Below, piece by piece: positions 45,561 to 57,083 of a stretch of DNA of 64,000 nt. Every line of letters begins with the position of its first letter. The stretch's first letter is position 1. Both the position numbers and the translations under genes were made by a program. Source of the stretch: Reticulitermes speratus (Eukaryota > Arthropoda > Insecta > Blattodea > Rhinotermitidae); NCBI GenBank assembly GCA_021186555.1, contig JAJKFL010000014.1:32980033-33044032 (forward strand). The letters are read 5' to 3'. The notes below the pieces were generated by a model, which saw nothing but the letters and a program-made list of their open reading frames with translations, was not told the DNA's origin and searched no databases.

Positions 45561-46929
45561 ATAGACTTGACAGGCAATGATCTATCATTCACAGACGATG
45601 GAAAGACGGACAGACGGAAGACGGACAATAGATTTTAGATAGGTAGATACAGAGAAAGAAGAAGAAAGGAGGAAACAAAGAAAGAAGAACGAAAGTAGGG
45701 GAAGAAGGAAGTAAAGGGGAAATTAATGAATGAATTCAACATTTATATCAAACGAAATGAAATCGGAATTATGTGTACGGAAGTGTGATGTTTTTAAAGA
45801 GTGTTATAACCCGGACTTTCACCATTAACAGCGTAGGACAGGTCTCTTGCACGGCGTGACACACCGCACAGACCCAACGGACACCGACATCAAATCAAAG
45901 CTTGTTGCTGTTTGTTGTTTGTAAATTTAGCAACATAATTAAAGAACACGTTCTGAAGCCAAAAATTATGCTGTGTTAAATGTAATTAAAACCTTGTTGA
46001 TCATTGACGGGCAGATATCAGTCGGTCAGACAGATGCTACTAACGGATGGAGGGATTTTAATATATGCTCCGCATAAGAACTAAAGATAAACCTCAATAC
46101 CACATAGGCTTATGATTTCAGTTCAAAAAGAAATTATTACTGTCAGTTGGCGTGTAGTCTTGACCTTTCGCGAACTCCGCTTCATGACATGTAATTGTGC
46201 AACTGCATTAGTAATAGCAGAACAGACTGCGTACCAGAAGTGGCGAAATCCTCAGAGACCACAAACAAGAACTCCGTTCCCTGTTTTTGTGTGACTAAGC
46301 ACAGACGTGGAACGTACATAAATAACCTGGCCGAGGATTTAACTGTAGATAAGGAAACACAAGTCACTGATACTGCAGTACTTTAACGGAGTTCTGGCTT
46401 CATGGAATTTAAAACATTCAGTACAAGGGATGGCTAACCACTGGCACGGGTGCCAAATATGTCATCGAAGATTACAGGTTTTCTCACTATTAACACATGA
46501 ACCCACTTAACAATTCAATAATTCACGATGCTAGTTATATTCAAATTGTTTCTGACGGAACGTGTTATTCTGATGACGACTTTAAGCGGTTCTGCAAGCA
46601 CATTTTCTTTAGAATGATAGTGAATACGCTTCTGATAGTTTTAATAGCATCTTTTCCCCCCATCTGTGTACATAATAAGCGCTGGCTTTATTTGCTATGT
46701 AAATGGCCATTAATAAAATTTTATTCTTGATAAATGGGCAAAAATATTTTATTTTTAAATAATATTTTATGTTTTCATAATTTTTATTTCATTCTTGCGC
46801 CCAGAAATATACTTTTACTTTATACGGTTTCCGCGAAAATCCAAACTTATTCACAAGGTTCCACACATATTAAGAATTCGTAGATCACTGTATCAAACCA
46901 CAGTTTTTCTGCAAAAACAGGTTGGCTTA
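45561..46929. other. Unassigned sequence
   Basis: No gene seen; a purine-rich AAGAAG stretch at 45648-45720. Confidence 0.4.
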
Positions 46930-47421
46930 CAGTGTAACCCTATACACTTCTTTCCGAGAGGTATTTTGTAGGCGGGTTGTCTGAACCGTTTTTACTGTCC
47001 AATAATACAGGTGGCGATGCACGTGTCCCTGAATATGACTTAAAAACCGAAAACTAAGCTCTGGCGAGATAAAGACCTCTTCTTTTTAAGAATTATTCGT
47101 AACAAACTAGCATCTTCATAATTCATTGTATTGTTGTGACTTACTGCTGGTTCGAATCAATGTCTTCAAACACCTTGATGTCAGTTTCAATGAGTTTAAG
47201 CCCTTCAGCCATCTTAAAAACCGCCATAGTCATCTGTTTGTCTCAGGCTCAGGCTCCTCATTTACTTCAAGGGCGCTTTGCTTTAGAATTTCAACAAGAA
47301 CGTCTAGCGCAATTCGAGGACTTCTTCAGCATCGTACGTACGAATTTGCGCGCTCGGCTTAATACGTTGGGTCTCGGGGAAAACGGCGTTAAGTCGAGAA
47401 GATGTAAGTCGGGGTTACTGT
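46930..47421 (-). mobile_element. pogo/Tigger-like deletion derivative
   Basis: The right end reads, on the minus strand, CAGTAACCCCGACTTAC, a Tigger-like terminal repeat flanked by TA. A possible left end is CAGTGTAACCCTATACAC at 46937, also after TA. Inside, the minus strand translates QMTMAVFKMAEGLKLIETDI, KVFEDIDSNQQ (stop), resembling the C-terminus of Tigger transposases. A one-base frameshift lies upstream of MTMAVF. The DNA-binding and DDE domains are absent. Confidence 0.5.
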
Positions 47422-47479
47422 ACATCGTTTTGGTAGGAAAACCTGTATGACAGAGACCACTGTCAAGACCTAAGCTTTA

Positions 47480-47700
47480 TATGAGGGTAATATTAAATGG
47501 TTCTTAAAGAAATAGGATGGGAGGCTGTGGACTGGATTAATATGGGTTAGGACAGGGACGGGTTTGGGGCTGCTTTGAGCACGGTAATGAAATTTCGGTT
47601 TTATTCGACAGCAGGGAATTTCTTGACTAGCCGCGATAGTAGTAGCTCGTCAAAAATAACTCTATTCCATAGAGTTAGTTAATTAGTTAGTTGGTTGTTT
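47480..47700 (+). mobile_element. Non-LTR retrotransposon 3' end (LINE-tail copy L4)
   Basis: LKEIGWEAVDWINMG, stop, DRDGFGAALSTVMKFRF, then TAGNFLTS and an AGTTAGTTAATTAGTTAG tail. The shortest copy, decayed. Confidence 0.75.
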
Positions 47701-48204
47701 CGTTAACTTGTTTTAGGTATCCACTTGGAATACCGAGATGTATGGTTACCCAGAGAAAGACATCTACGCAAGACGCAACGTTCTACTGCCTGTTGCCTCA
47801 CGATTGTGCCGAACTTCAGCAGATTCTTCACTGCGCTTATCAGGCGTTTCTGGAGCGTCAGGCACATGATAAATAATATTAGATATAAACCTGGCACCAG
47901 GCAGCGAAAGCTAGCAATTCGAAGTCAGTGAATTTGTAACTACAAGGGGAGTAATATAATGGCCGTACTTAGGCTTATAACTTTAATTAATGTACACATA
48001 TTTAATTGTAATTACTTGCATAATGTTGTATCCGGCTTAAGCAAACTCATATATTATATGTCCTGTTTTGTTCTGTACGTAGATCGGGTTACAATTTACT
48101 GGCAATATTTTAGAGAATTAAACAAAATAAATGCAATTCTGCTGTATTTCAAAATCATTACACTTATCAATTAATTTTTTCTTAGCTTAGCCATTTCTGG
48201 TGAG
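47701..48204. other. Unassigned sequence
   Basis: No gene seen. Confidence 0.4.
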
Positions 48205-48330
48205 CGGGGCATCTGTCGCTTAGTGTCCAGGCTACGGGATGAACGCTTGAAGAATCGTGGTTCGATTTCAGACGGATGCGGAGATTTTTGACTTCTCCTC
48301 AGTCCTCAGAGTGGTTATATCTTTCAGCAT
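48205..48330 (+). mobile_element. tRNA-like SINE head, family E
   Basis: GGGCATCTGTCGCTTAGTG (A-box-like) and CGTGGTTCGATTTCAG (B box) at the usual spacing, then TCTCCTCAGTCCTCAGAGTGG as at 27.8 kb. The 3' part is not recognisable. Confidence 0.5.
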
Positions 48331-48578
48331 TACATCTGCCCAATATTTCTTACAAATTTGTGGATTTAATGTTGGAGTGATTTCCTTAATAGATGAAAAT
48401 GTATTCAACGAATTATTTCTAGTGGCGGCTTTCGCTAGAAACACACTATGAAGAAAGGTAAAAGTAAAGCTTTCCCGTAACAATTCATGAAGACTCAGGG
48501 GGAGTGGATGGAATGTTGGGCTTCCATCCCCAATTTGACATTCGGCACAACTAGGACGGCAGACTCGTCAGCTCTACG

Positions 48579-48760
48579 CGCCGGCCGCACTTTACCCTCA
48601 AGAAAATTTCTGTAAGAGGCTGAGTGGACCCCAGGGCTACTGAATGTGGACAGAAGGAAAAGGTCACTGGAAAATTTCCAAGGAACCTATTGGTAATCGA
48701 ACCCGGAACCTCCCGGGTTGTGGCGCAGTGCCTCAAGCAACTGTCAACACTCGCCCCACG
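48579..48760 (-). mobile_element. tRNA-derived SINE, family D (copy D2)
   Basis: Minus strand: TGGGGCGAGTGTTGACAGTT, GAGGCACTGCGCCACAACCC, B box GGTTCGATTACC. The body AGCCTCTTACAGAAATTTTC matches D1 at 27.0 kb. Confidence 0.75.
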
Positions 48761-48832
48761 AGAAAGAAAGAAGATTGAAATGACGTGTAAAAGGTAAGGT
48801 AATTTATTCCTGCTCACGCTATTGAGACATAA

Positions 48833-49088
48833 TGAGTGAGTGGAATTGTAGCTCCATTCATTCTTATCTTCGGTATTAGATGTAAGTGAGCGGTCAGACT
48901 AAGGCCCTGGCTGCTTTATCGCCGAGGAAAAAGCTCCCGGGTACCTGCTGAATAGGAGATTGAATGGGGCCAAAGCTGTCTGAAGGCATTAGGAAAGAGA
49001 AAAGTCTCTTTTCCGTGCCGGAAATCGAACCACGTTTTCTCTATTCTATAGCCCGTAGATAGTCTATCGACTGAGCTATCAGCGCCTC
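48833..49088 (-). mobile_element. tRNA-derived SINE, family C, with the best tRNA-like head
   Basis: Minus strand starts GGAGGCGCTGATAGCTCAGT (A box TAGCTCAGT), then a variable arm and B box GGTTCGATTTCC. The body includes CCTAATGCCTTCAGACAGC, and the tail ATGGAGCTACAATTCCACTC. The head shows this family came from a tRNA with a standard D-arm. Confidence 0.8.
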
Positions 49089-50300
49089 CGTAGGCAAGAT
49101 AGGTTGGGTTCAATAGACATTTCAGCGAGGTTTCATTTGCCATCGGTGTATGTAAATGTCAGGTAACTGCACGCGGGGTTCCAAAGTTGTAATTTCTTGA
49201 TACAGGAGACCCCTGGTGGAAGGGGTCAGTAGTGATCCCTATTGGTTTCAGCAGGAAACACATTACTGTTGACAACTGGGGATATTGTATGTCCTCCGAG
49301 CGAGGTATTTGGGAATGTGTGTGTGTGTGTAATCCGATCCACAGAAATTCAACCCCCCCCCCCCCCCCTGAATGCTGAGACCTGTGTTCTGCTACATACG
49401 GTAACAGCACTGCCTGCTCCAGAAGAGTTGGATCTGAGCCTGAGTCAGTTGAAGGGGTAAGATTATTTAATGACGCACTTTAACTGGATTAGTCACAGAT
49501 GATAATGTGGGAACGCGATTTACATATGAGAACTCTAATGATGTTTTGTGAGATTTAAGTTATTCATATTCAACTGGCTCAAGTTAGGACCAGCGGCGGG
49601 TTCGTGCGGTTACAATAAAGGTCAGTTCATACTTATAGAACTGGACTCCGACTGTGCTCTGACTGCACTGAGTCGCTAAAAACGTCTGGACTATATTTAT
49701 ACAATTTGAATTGCAGTGCAGTCGCAGTTAGTTCTGTGGCTGTGAATTAGTTCTACTGTACATTCGAGTTCCATAAAATTTGGAGTATTTTATGAGAAGG
49801 TGAAAAAGTGTTAGCTTTTCAGGAACAGGTTCCTGCTTCTTGCACTTGGCTATTGTGTGAAGGGAGCAGGGATATGTAATAAAATAAAATGCCAGTTGTG
49901 AAGATTGAGTTGGGGTGCCCGTATGTCGGTCTTAGTGTCTGACTTCAGCCTGTTTTGGAAGACAAAGATTCATTTACCGGTACCAAATACATATCAGAAT
50001 CAATTAAGAGCTTCGATGAAACCGGGATTTAGCAGAGGGAAAAACATAACAAGTGAAAAAAAATCGAAAGAATACATCTGGGGCAGGTGACGAATGTGTG
50101 GTGATGGCAAGGCTGTGATCATGTATGTCAGTACTTCCGAAACGTTTAGAGCCGCAACCGAGTTTAGGCCATTATCTTTGTCTAGCGATCCCAGGAGTCA
50201 GAAATAAAGATAAGTGTAAAATAAAAAAACGTAACTTGGTACAATGAATGTGACATTTTGTTTATGCAATGAAATGAATATAAACATACATGCTTTTACA
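49089..50300. other. Unassigned; contains a 16-base C tract
   Basis: A C16 run at 49353-49368 follows a short (GT)n at 49319-49330. No gene seen. Confidence 0.4.
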
Positions 50301-50308
50301 TACTTCTG

Positions 50309-51302
50309 TTCATTCATTCATTCATTCTGTAGTCTGTCTTACGACAGGTCCGTAGCCTCTTCCAAAGCGAGTTCTCCACAGGGTGCGATCTAGTGCTTCC
50401 TCTTTCAATTTCCAGTATCTTTTCTTTTCCTTAAGGTCATCCAGTAGCTGCTTACGTCTTCTCCCTCGTCGTCCCGTCATTTCTGTCCTTCCTTCTAACT
50501 TTCCTTCAATCACGTGTTTCAGAAGGCAGTTTCTACGCAAGATGTGACCAATCCAGTTAGCCTTTCTTCTTTTTATTGTATGTAGGATATTCCTCTCCTC
50601 CTTGACTCTGTGTAATACTTCTTCATTTCTCACACGATCGGTCCAACTGATCTTCTCCATTCTTCTCCAGCACCACATTTCAAAACTTTCCAGATACTTC
50701 TGATCTACTTTCCGAAGTGTCCACATTTCAGCACCATACAAAGCTATGCTCCAAATGTAGCACTTTACTAGTTTCTTCCTTAAATTTAATTCCAGTTTGC
50801 TGGTGAAAAGATTTTTCTTCTTGTTGAATGCTGTTTTTGCCATGGCAATTCTGGATTTAATTTCACGTGTACACCTTGCATCACTTGTTATCATGCTACC
50901 CAAATAATTGAAATATTCCACATTCTCCAATTGTTTTTGATCTATCATAATTTTCATTGGGGATGGTTGCCTTGAGATTTTCATTACTTTAGTTTTTCCC
51001 ACATTCATTTCCATTCCATAGTGTCTTCCAATTTCAATTAGTCTATCAATCATGCCCTGTAGCACCTTTTCTTCTCTAGCCAGTAGCACAAGGTCATCTG
51101 CATATTTCACAGTGCGAATTACTTGTCCTCCTATTTTGAAGTCTCCAAACCCTTCAAGAGCTTCCTTGGTAAGGTACTCGCTGTATAAGTTGAACAGAAT
51201 CGGTGACAAGCAGCAACCTTGTCTAACTCCTCTTCCAATCTTCACACTTCTCGTCTCCCCTTGGTCCAGTCGTATTTTGACACTCTGTTCCATGTACAAT
51301 TT
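50309..51302 (-). mobile_element. 5'-truncated non-LTR retrotransposon (RT copy 1)
   Basis: The 3' end (low coordinate) finishes in a (GAAT)n tail right after the stop codon, so the element has almost no 3' UTR. The 5' end breaks inside the reverse transcriptase at about 51302, where the canonical sequence before KLYMEQSVKI gives way to unrelated DNA. A second copy at 59.4 kb is about 98.7% identical over some 826 bp (11 differences counted by eye). The endonuclease domain and any ORF1 are missing. Simple-repeat tails of this sort occur in RTE-type and related LINEs; I do not assign a clade. Confidence 0.85.
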
Positions 51303-51491
51303 GCTGTATGAGCCCGAATTTAGTAGTTCGACTCCTCTTATGGTTCCTATATCTAGAGTTATTGTAAGTTTCAGTTTTTCCGTGTTTTGTGAGGTATTCC
51401 CAAATTGAGAAAATCTTGCCAATCGTAAGATAACGTCAGCGAGAAACGATAATTTTGTTTGGCTGATACGATTGTTTTGAGAGGCTGGCAA
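50322..51491 (-). pseudogene. Reverse transcriptase ORF, C-terminal two thirds
   Basis: The 389-residue frame is open. Residues 1 to about 63 come from flanking DNA. From residue 64: KLYMEQSVKIRLDQGETRSV; then RQGCCLSPILFN at 90-101, the conserved RT block preceding the active site; then KYADDLVLLA at 129-138, with YADD the catalytic pair of aspartates; then thumb-like GKTKVMKIS. A C-terminal region follows with CYIWSIALYGAEMWTLR (244-260), WIGHILRRNCLLK (313-325) and ALDRTLWRTRFGRGYGPV (366-383). The N-terminal endonuclease and RT motif A, which supplies another catalytic aspartate, are lost, so no active enzyme is expected. The intact frame reflects recent insertion. Confidence 0.85.
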
Positions 51492-51660
51492 CCCAGGTAG
51501 CCAGTGGACTGTGTCGTTTTTGTAACATAATGGTCAAGCCGACATTGCGACAGTGTCACTATGGATAATTACATTTACAAGAAGTATTGTGTCTAATACA
51601 CTTCACAAGGTAGTGTGAGTTAGTAACAAGTAGATTCAAGAAATCGTTTTGCGACATATT
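51303..51660. other. Flank of RT copy 1, unassigned
   Basis: No gene; the first part is read through by the RT frame but lacks RT similarity. Confidence 0.5.
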
Positions 51661-51715
51661 CAGAATTGCTTCGCGACTCAAATTTATGTCGCGACCCATA
51701 GGTTCAGAAACACTG
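51661..51715 (-). mobile_element. One end of a hAT-like element
   Basis: The minus strand begins CAGTGTTTCTGAACCTATGG, GTCGCGAC, a style typical of hAT termini (CAGTGTTTCTCAACCTATGG with GGGTCGCGACC). The opposite end and any transposase were not found. Confidence 0.5.
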
Positions 51716-51782
51716 ATATAAATGAACAAAGTTTAGGAATTCAGTTTTTAGAGTAATTTACTTTGTGTATTGCACTTTTACG

Positions 51783-52045
51783 CTGCTTCGCGCAGGGACA
51801 CTCAGTGCAGAAGGTTGCGGTGACCGTGGTATCGGGGTTCGATTCCCGGCAGAGGCAAGGTTTTTTCTCTTTTCTATGACTTCTAGACAGTCTCTTGTGT
51901 CCACGTAGCTGCCAATCCGATGGTTATCGGGGGCTCTTTCCCCGGGGATAAAGCGGCCGGGGCATAAGACTGGCCACTTACCTCTATTTGAAGCAGAGTA
52001 AAGAATTCGTGGAGCTATATGACCAATCCCCCCTATCACTTCATG
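51783..52045 (+). mobile_element. tRNA-derived SINE, family C
   Basis: B box GGGGTTCGATTCCCGG, then GACTTCTAGACAGTCTC, GATGGTTATCGGGGGCTC, TTTCCCCGGGGATAAAGCGG, GACTGGCCACTTACCTC and GTGGAGCTATATGACC. The AAAGCGG and ACTTACCTC landmarks match the copies at 5.4 and 38.7 kb. Confidence 0.75.
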
Positions 52046-54169
52046 GCTTACTGATCACTTAAAGGCAGCGAAATATTTACATTTTACTTCGACATTAAAA
52101 ATTAACATGTAAGACAGTTTACAGTTTGATACAGGTACACTTTTTATGGCCATTACCGACCGCCCGTGGCGCGCACCCGGCCTTCTGCCAAATAGGCTGA
52201 GCTGTTGTAGACTATTTAACGACACTGGGCCAATTGAATTTGTTGTTTAGAGACGAATGATATGATAGTCACTTTCAATGACATAAAGTGATTTTGGTGG
52301 TTGCGCTATTGTCCAATATCAAGGCACTATTCCGGCATTTTTCTGCAGGTACGGAGAAACCTCACGAAAACCACAGTTAGGATAATCCGGTCCCATCTGA
52401 GATTCGAAACCAATGCAGATAACAAACGTTACAGCTTACGTCAAATTGCTACTAACAAATAATGGTGCCCTCTTCGGTTACTTCTCATTAAGGCATTTCC
52501 ATAGAGGAACTGGAAATATGCACTGCAATATTAGTCGAGGTTCGACCTGCAAATCTTATGAGTTGTCAGTCTTTATATAGCCTTGTACAATAGCCGACAC
52601 ACTGTATAAAAATTGTACAACTATATGTGATACGTAGTACAATTGCCTTCTTGCAAAACAAGTCTTCTTTTATGATGTGAAAGGGCTCCAGCGTCCCTTA
52701 TGTTATAGGAGTGTATAGACTTCATTTCAACCCTCCGGCTATTTACATAATATAGATATGTGAAAGAATGTGATTGTGTGCAGGAGGCTACAGGGGATTA
52801 CAGCACTAATCGCACGAAGTGTAGGAGGCGCATGGACGTAGAGATTGTTGATGATGGGATCTACAGTACAGCTACCGGCCTTAGCTGCTGTGCTCAAGAG
52901 GGAGATATGTCAGCAACACTTGTTTCTTCCCATACAGGCACGTGGGCCATATATGCAGACAAGTTTATAATTGGCCTATACTTTTATTTACTGTCTATAC
53001 ATACATCGGTCCATCGCCATACTTGCACGGTGTGGTGGAAAGCTAGCTGTTACGATAAATGTAAAATTGTCACCGATAGAAGTCAGCTTTATTAATCCTT
53101 GAACATCATTTATGTATGTATTCTAGTATTCCTGCGCAGAAATTTTGAGGTGTGTTTTGGATATTAATTTCGAAAATGTTATTGTGTATACAGGATATTT
53201 TTTGTAGGTCTGCGCAGAGTGAAATATTATCCTGATATGTTAGCACTTTAGAACACATAGATATACCTATGTATCTCCTTCCCTTAACATTAAACAGGTC
53301 TCTGCAGTTTGCTTGCACGGTGTGTTTACCTGTTCCATATGATTATCGCAAAGACAAGCAATTTTTACCTCTATCAACACTAACCGGTTTTTGTTTTTGA
53401 AGGAGACATTATTTTTGCAGTGAAATGGGAAATAAATTCTACATGTCATCTACATGAACTAAACAAACTTGTGAAGAACACGTCTGTAGATTTCCAACAA
53501 AGCCACTGTACACACAGGACGACCCCGAGTGTTCGCGTATTTGAATGCCGAAGCGCTGCATAGAAGTAACTACGCACTGGGAATGTCCTGAGATCTCTCA
53601 ACTTGATAGGGGTTTTCGGTGTCTTTCATTGGTAATGTTTTTGGTACCCTAATTTCACATTCAAATGTACGCTTCTCTTGCAGCCCCCAAGTTTACAGCC
53701 AAATTTCACCTTGCACTGCGTGCTTTTCATACGGCTGTGTGTACGTTATAAACTTTTATCCATAATTCAGCTCTCTCATTAGGGACATCAAAATTTATCC
53801 CTAATATGTAACTGCCCAGCTTCTTTCGTCCACTGCATACGTAAGAAAATCCCACTTATCATCATTTTAACTTCTTCACCTCCGAAAGCCCCTGACCCTA
53901 CGCGTATTTCCAATCTCCATTAGCTCTTTCCTTGATGTAATTATATGTAGTGTCTCCCACTATCAACCCTGCGCCAGTTTGTGTCTATGAGTATGTACTA
54001 TACCTGAAGGCTTAGGGAGTTCATTTGGTGATTACAGCTTCATTGTATCGTTTTATGTAGTGACGTAACAATTCTCGCATCAGTTCCTCGTTAACTGCTG
54101 TAAAAGCTTCCGTGGGTTCAAATTCTCTGTAGAAGCACAGTGAAGGACAAGTGGATATCATGCGTCGAA
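52046..54169. other. Unassigned sequence
   Basis: No gene seen. The 111-aa frame at 52760-53095 has several cysteines but no recognisable fold or splice context, and is not called. Confidence 0.4.
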
Positions 54170-54463
54170 AGGCACAGTGAATGTGTCATGGCTGACATAT
54201 CTTGAGGCACAGTGAATGTGACGTAGCTGTTATATCTGCAGAGGCGCAGTGAATGCGACGAGCCTAGCGAATCTCGAGAGGCAGAGTGAATATTACATGG
54301 TTGTCATGTCTCGTGAAGCACAGTGAATGTGATGTGGCTCTCACGTTTCGAGAGGCACCATGAATGTGACGTGGCTATCATATCTCGATAGGCACAGAGA
54401 ATGTAACGTGGCTAGCATATTTGGAGAGACACAGTGAATGTGACATGGCTGTCACGTTTCTAG
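54170..54463. repeat. Minisatellite, about 37-bp unit, 8 copies
   Basis: AGGCACAGTGAATGTGACGT, then GGCTGTCATATCTCG, recurs at about 54170, 54205, 54242, 54279, 54316, 54353, 54390 and 54427, a near-constant 37-bp step with many substitutions. Confidence 0.85.
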
Positions 54464-56510
54464 CACCCTGCCAAGATTGGGCGCACCTTAAGATCTCTTG
54501 AAACGTTTTCTGTTCATGCACGATGTGAATCCTGTTATTCAGCTGGGTGATAAATTGCTATACGAGTAATGGAATTCCATTCTTATTTACTTTTAATCAC
54601 ATTCTGCAGAGAGGGATGCAGATATAAAAGAAGGAAGAAATTTTAATGATTTTATTACCTATAGCATACGATGAGAAACAACGCACAAATTCTGTTAGAG
54701 AATTTCCATGGAATATTTAGGTTAAATACTTCGTATGTTGTTTAATCTTTGGTCTGTTAGCTTCTTTCTCTCCACCATTTCCTCCGTTTCTAGTTGTCAC
54801 CTTATTTAGGCTTCTTGCCCTCTTCAAATACACAATTTTGAAATAGTAGTTCGTTTAGGCTTTGGGTGCGGCTCGTTGGCTATTATAACTGCGGGTTTTC
54901 TTGGTTTTTCTCAATCTCTTCCGTCAAACACCACGATATTTTCTCTATTAAATTACGCCCCCTCCTAAATCCCATTAATTTACCTTTCCCTAATCACGCT
55001 ATTGTGCGACGCCATATTCTCTGGAATAGTGACATCGTAAAAATAAATTTCCAAATTCCTGGATGTGGGACTTGCAAGATCCCGAGTTGTATTACTGCTG
55101 TCTGTGAATTCTTTTGTGAATAAGGATAGTGTAAACAGTTGAGGCACTGCATTGAGTTTATGAATGTAGGATTTATATAGGAACTTTTAGAATCTGTGAT
55201 TATTAGTTTGTTGTTATACATTTTAGCAAAACTTAACAGTGTCTCAATCTTAGCATGGGGCGTGGCGACATGAACCTTTAATAAATTCATCTTTCCTGTC
55301 GTGAGAATTTCTATCCAACGCTGCGTGTACCAAAGTTAACAGAAGCTGACAGGAGCATCCTTTGCAGAAACTGATTGCATTCCGAAACTTTAATCACAAA
55401 CTTAATCCACACTGAGACTATTTGAACGTGCACATTTACTCAGCACACACAGAATTCTCTCTCGTTTTACGGAACCCATAGTATTTTCACCCCATTTACA
55501 AAAGTCAGGGGTTTTGAAAGCTTGTACAAATAATTTTTTTCTTTATATAGATTCCATACCACGGAACTACTTGGAGAACTACTTTATAGTGCGTGGTAAT
55601 TATTAGATCCCATTTAAATTCATTTCCTCACAGCATCCCATAGAAGAAGAGAAACAATGCTGCGAAGCCCAGTGGCTGCTCTATACTACCTGTTTTAACA
55701 TTGAATGTCTCTGCATTTTGTCCACATACTGCATTTACAAGTTTCTAATATTCTCGGAATAAGTAGCTGTTATTCCCTGAAACAATATTAACCGGTTGAC
55801 CTTAGTAGTGGAGAAGAACTGTGTTTACTCTGAGGTACGAACCGGGATTTTATACAGTATTTAGTTAAACAAATCGCATGTTGGCTGTATTAATACAACA
55901 CAGCTAGTTTTGGACAATTGGTCGGGCCTATTCTGGGCCACTTCATAGCAATTTACGGTGGATAGGACACTTTGACTTAAATAGCCAATCTCGTGAAACG
56001 TTGTTAGCCCCACTGATCTGGAACACACGGCTCTGTTCCTGATACCTGGGCTCGAACATGAAGCCATAGGACTTATTAGAAGGACTTATGACGTTGCTGC
56101 ATCCATCCCTACAATATGTTCGGCGGTAGGGATTTAACACCCTCGCAATTACTCCTCATTTTTCTCTTTCTCGTAGCTATATTTAAATCCTTATTTATTC
56201 CGTCCCAGTTTTCCCATCTTTCTGTCTTCTCTTTATTTACAGATACTCTTTATTTGTGTCCCTGATTTATAATCTTGTGGGATTTGTGTAAAGCTCTACA
56301 GAGATACAGATAACTTGCAGCAACAAGGTACGTGTGCCACATGTCTAACTGCTGCATACTGGGTAAATATATGATACACTAGAGAGCTGAGTACGTACGA
56401 TGATTTAGGTAGTCCACTGCTACGAAACTTCGGTTCGATACCTGGTGAAGAAGAGATGTTATATTCCTTACACCGTCTATATTGGCTTTACGCCGACCCC
56501 GCGTGTTGTA
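54464..56510. other. Unassigned sequence
   Basis: No gene or recognised repeat over 2 kb. Confidence 0.4.
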
Positions 56511-57081
56511 CAGTGTGTCCACAAAGTCCCTTCGGGGTTTTGAAAAATTGTGGCGCGCATACAAATTGAGCCAGCCACATGCGGTTTGCGGCAGATTACA
56601 GTGAAACTCTGGAAGTTTTTTTTGCCCCAACAGATGGCATAAGCGGCCATCTTTACGTTTCTCAGTCAGTTGTGAAATGGCGACTGTGCAGGAACGCGCG
56701 CGTTGTGTGGGATGGCAGAGACGGTCCATTGCCTTGGCCTCCACGTTCACCAGACATAACACCACTGGATTTTTTTCCTGTGGGGTTATGTCAACAGCAA
56801 TGTGTTCCGAACACCAGTTAACAGACTTGATTACCTGAAGACCCGTATCAGGAATGCGATCTCGGCTATTCCAGCGGACATGCTCCACAGAACATGGCAA
56901 GAGCTCGAATATCGTCTGGACGTTCTCCGTGCTACCAAGGGAGCCCACATCGAGGTCTACTGAGGTCAGTAAAACACTTCCAGAGTTTCACTGTAATCTG
57001 CCGCAAACCGCATTTGGCTAGCTCAATTTGTTTGCGCGCCACAATTTTTCAAAACCCCGAAGGGAATTTGTGGACACACTG
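56511..57081 (+). mobile_element. Tc1/mariner-like deletion derivative with about 105-bp inverted repeats
   Basis: Left CAGTGTGTCCACAAAGTCCC and right GGGAATTTGTGGACACACTG, with the mirror extending to CACTTCCAGAGTTTCACTG / CAGTGAAACTCTGGAAG and about five mismatches by eye. TA flanks both ends (56509-56510, 57082-57083). At 571 bp, it holds only a transposase C-terminus. TIR sequence differs from the 14.7-kb element, so it is a separate family. Confidence 0.85.
56722..56961 (+). pseudogene. Tc1/mariner transposase, C-terminal fragment, frameshifted
   Basis: RDGPLPWPPRSPDITPLDFF carries the third catalytic aspartate block. The frame then shifts; later pieces in other frames read SAIPADMLHRTWQELEYRLD and VLRATKGAHIEVY before a stop, parallel to the C-terminus of the 14.8-kb transposase (DMLHRVWDEFDYRVDVCRVT). 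The N-terminal DNA-binding region and first catalytic residues are absent. Confidence 0.75.
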
Positions 57082-57083
57082 TA

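Noticed and set aside
45316..45628. [18 protein letters not shown] frames (minus)
   Set aside because: Translation of a GATG microsatellite, not a proline-rich protein.
47126..47450. Plus-strand frames of 78 and 104 aa
   Set aside because: The coding signal at this place is on the minus strand (Tigger-like C-terminus).
49030..49088. tRNA gene with TAGCTCAGT and GGTTCGATTTCC on the minus strand
   Set aside because: Continues directly into the family C SINE body; no 3' arm pairing with the 5' GGAGGCG.
50101..50165. Further hammerhead candidate at TTCCGAAACGTTTAGAG
   Set aside because: GAAAC is present but there is no CUGANGA core or stem II upstream.
52760..53095. 111-aa frame with several cysteines (plus)
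   Set aside because: No recognisable cysteine pattern, signal sequence or neighbouring exon.
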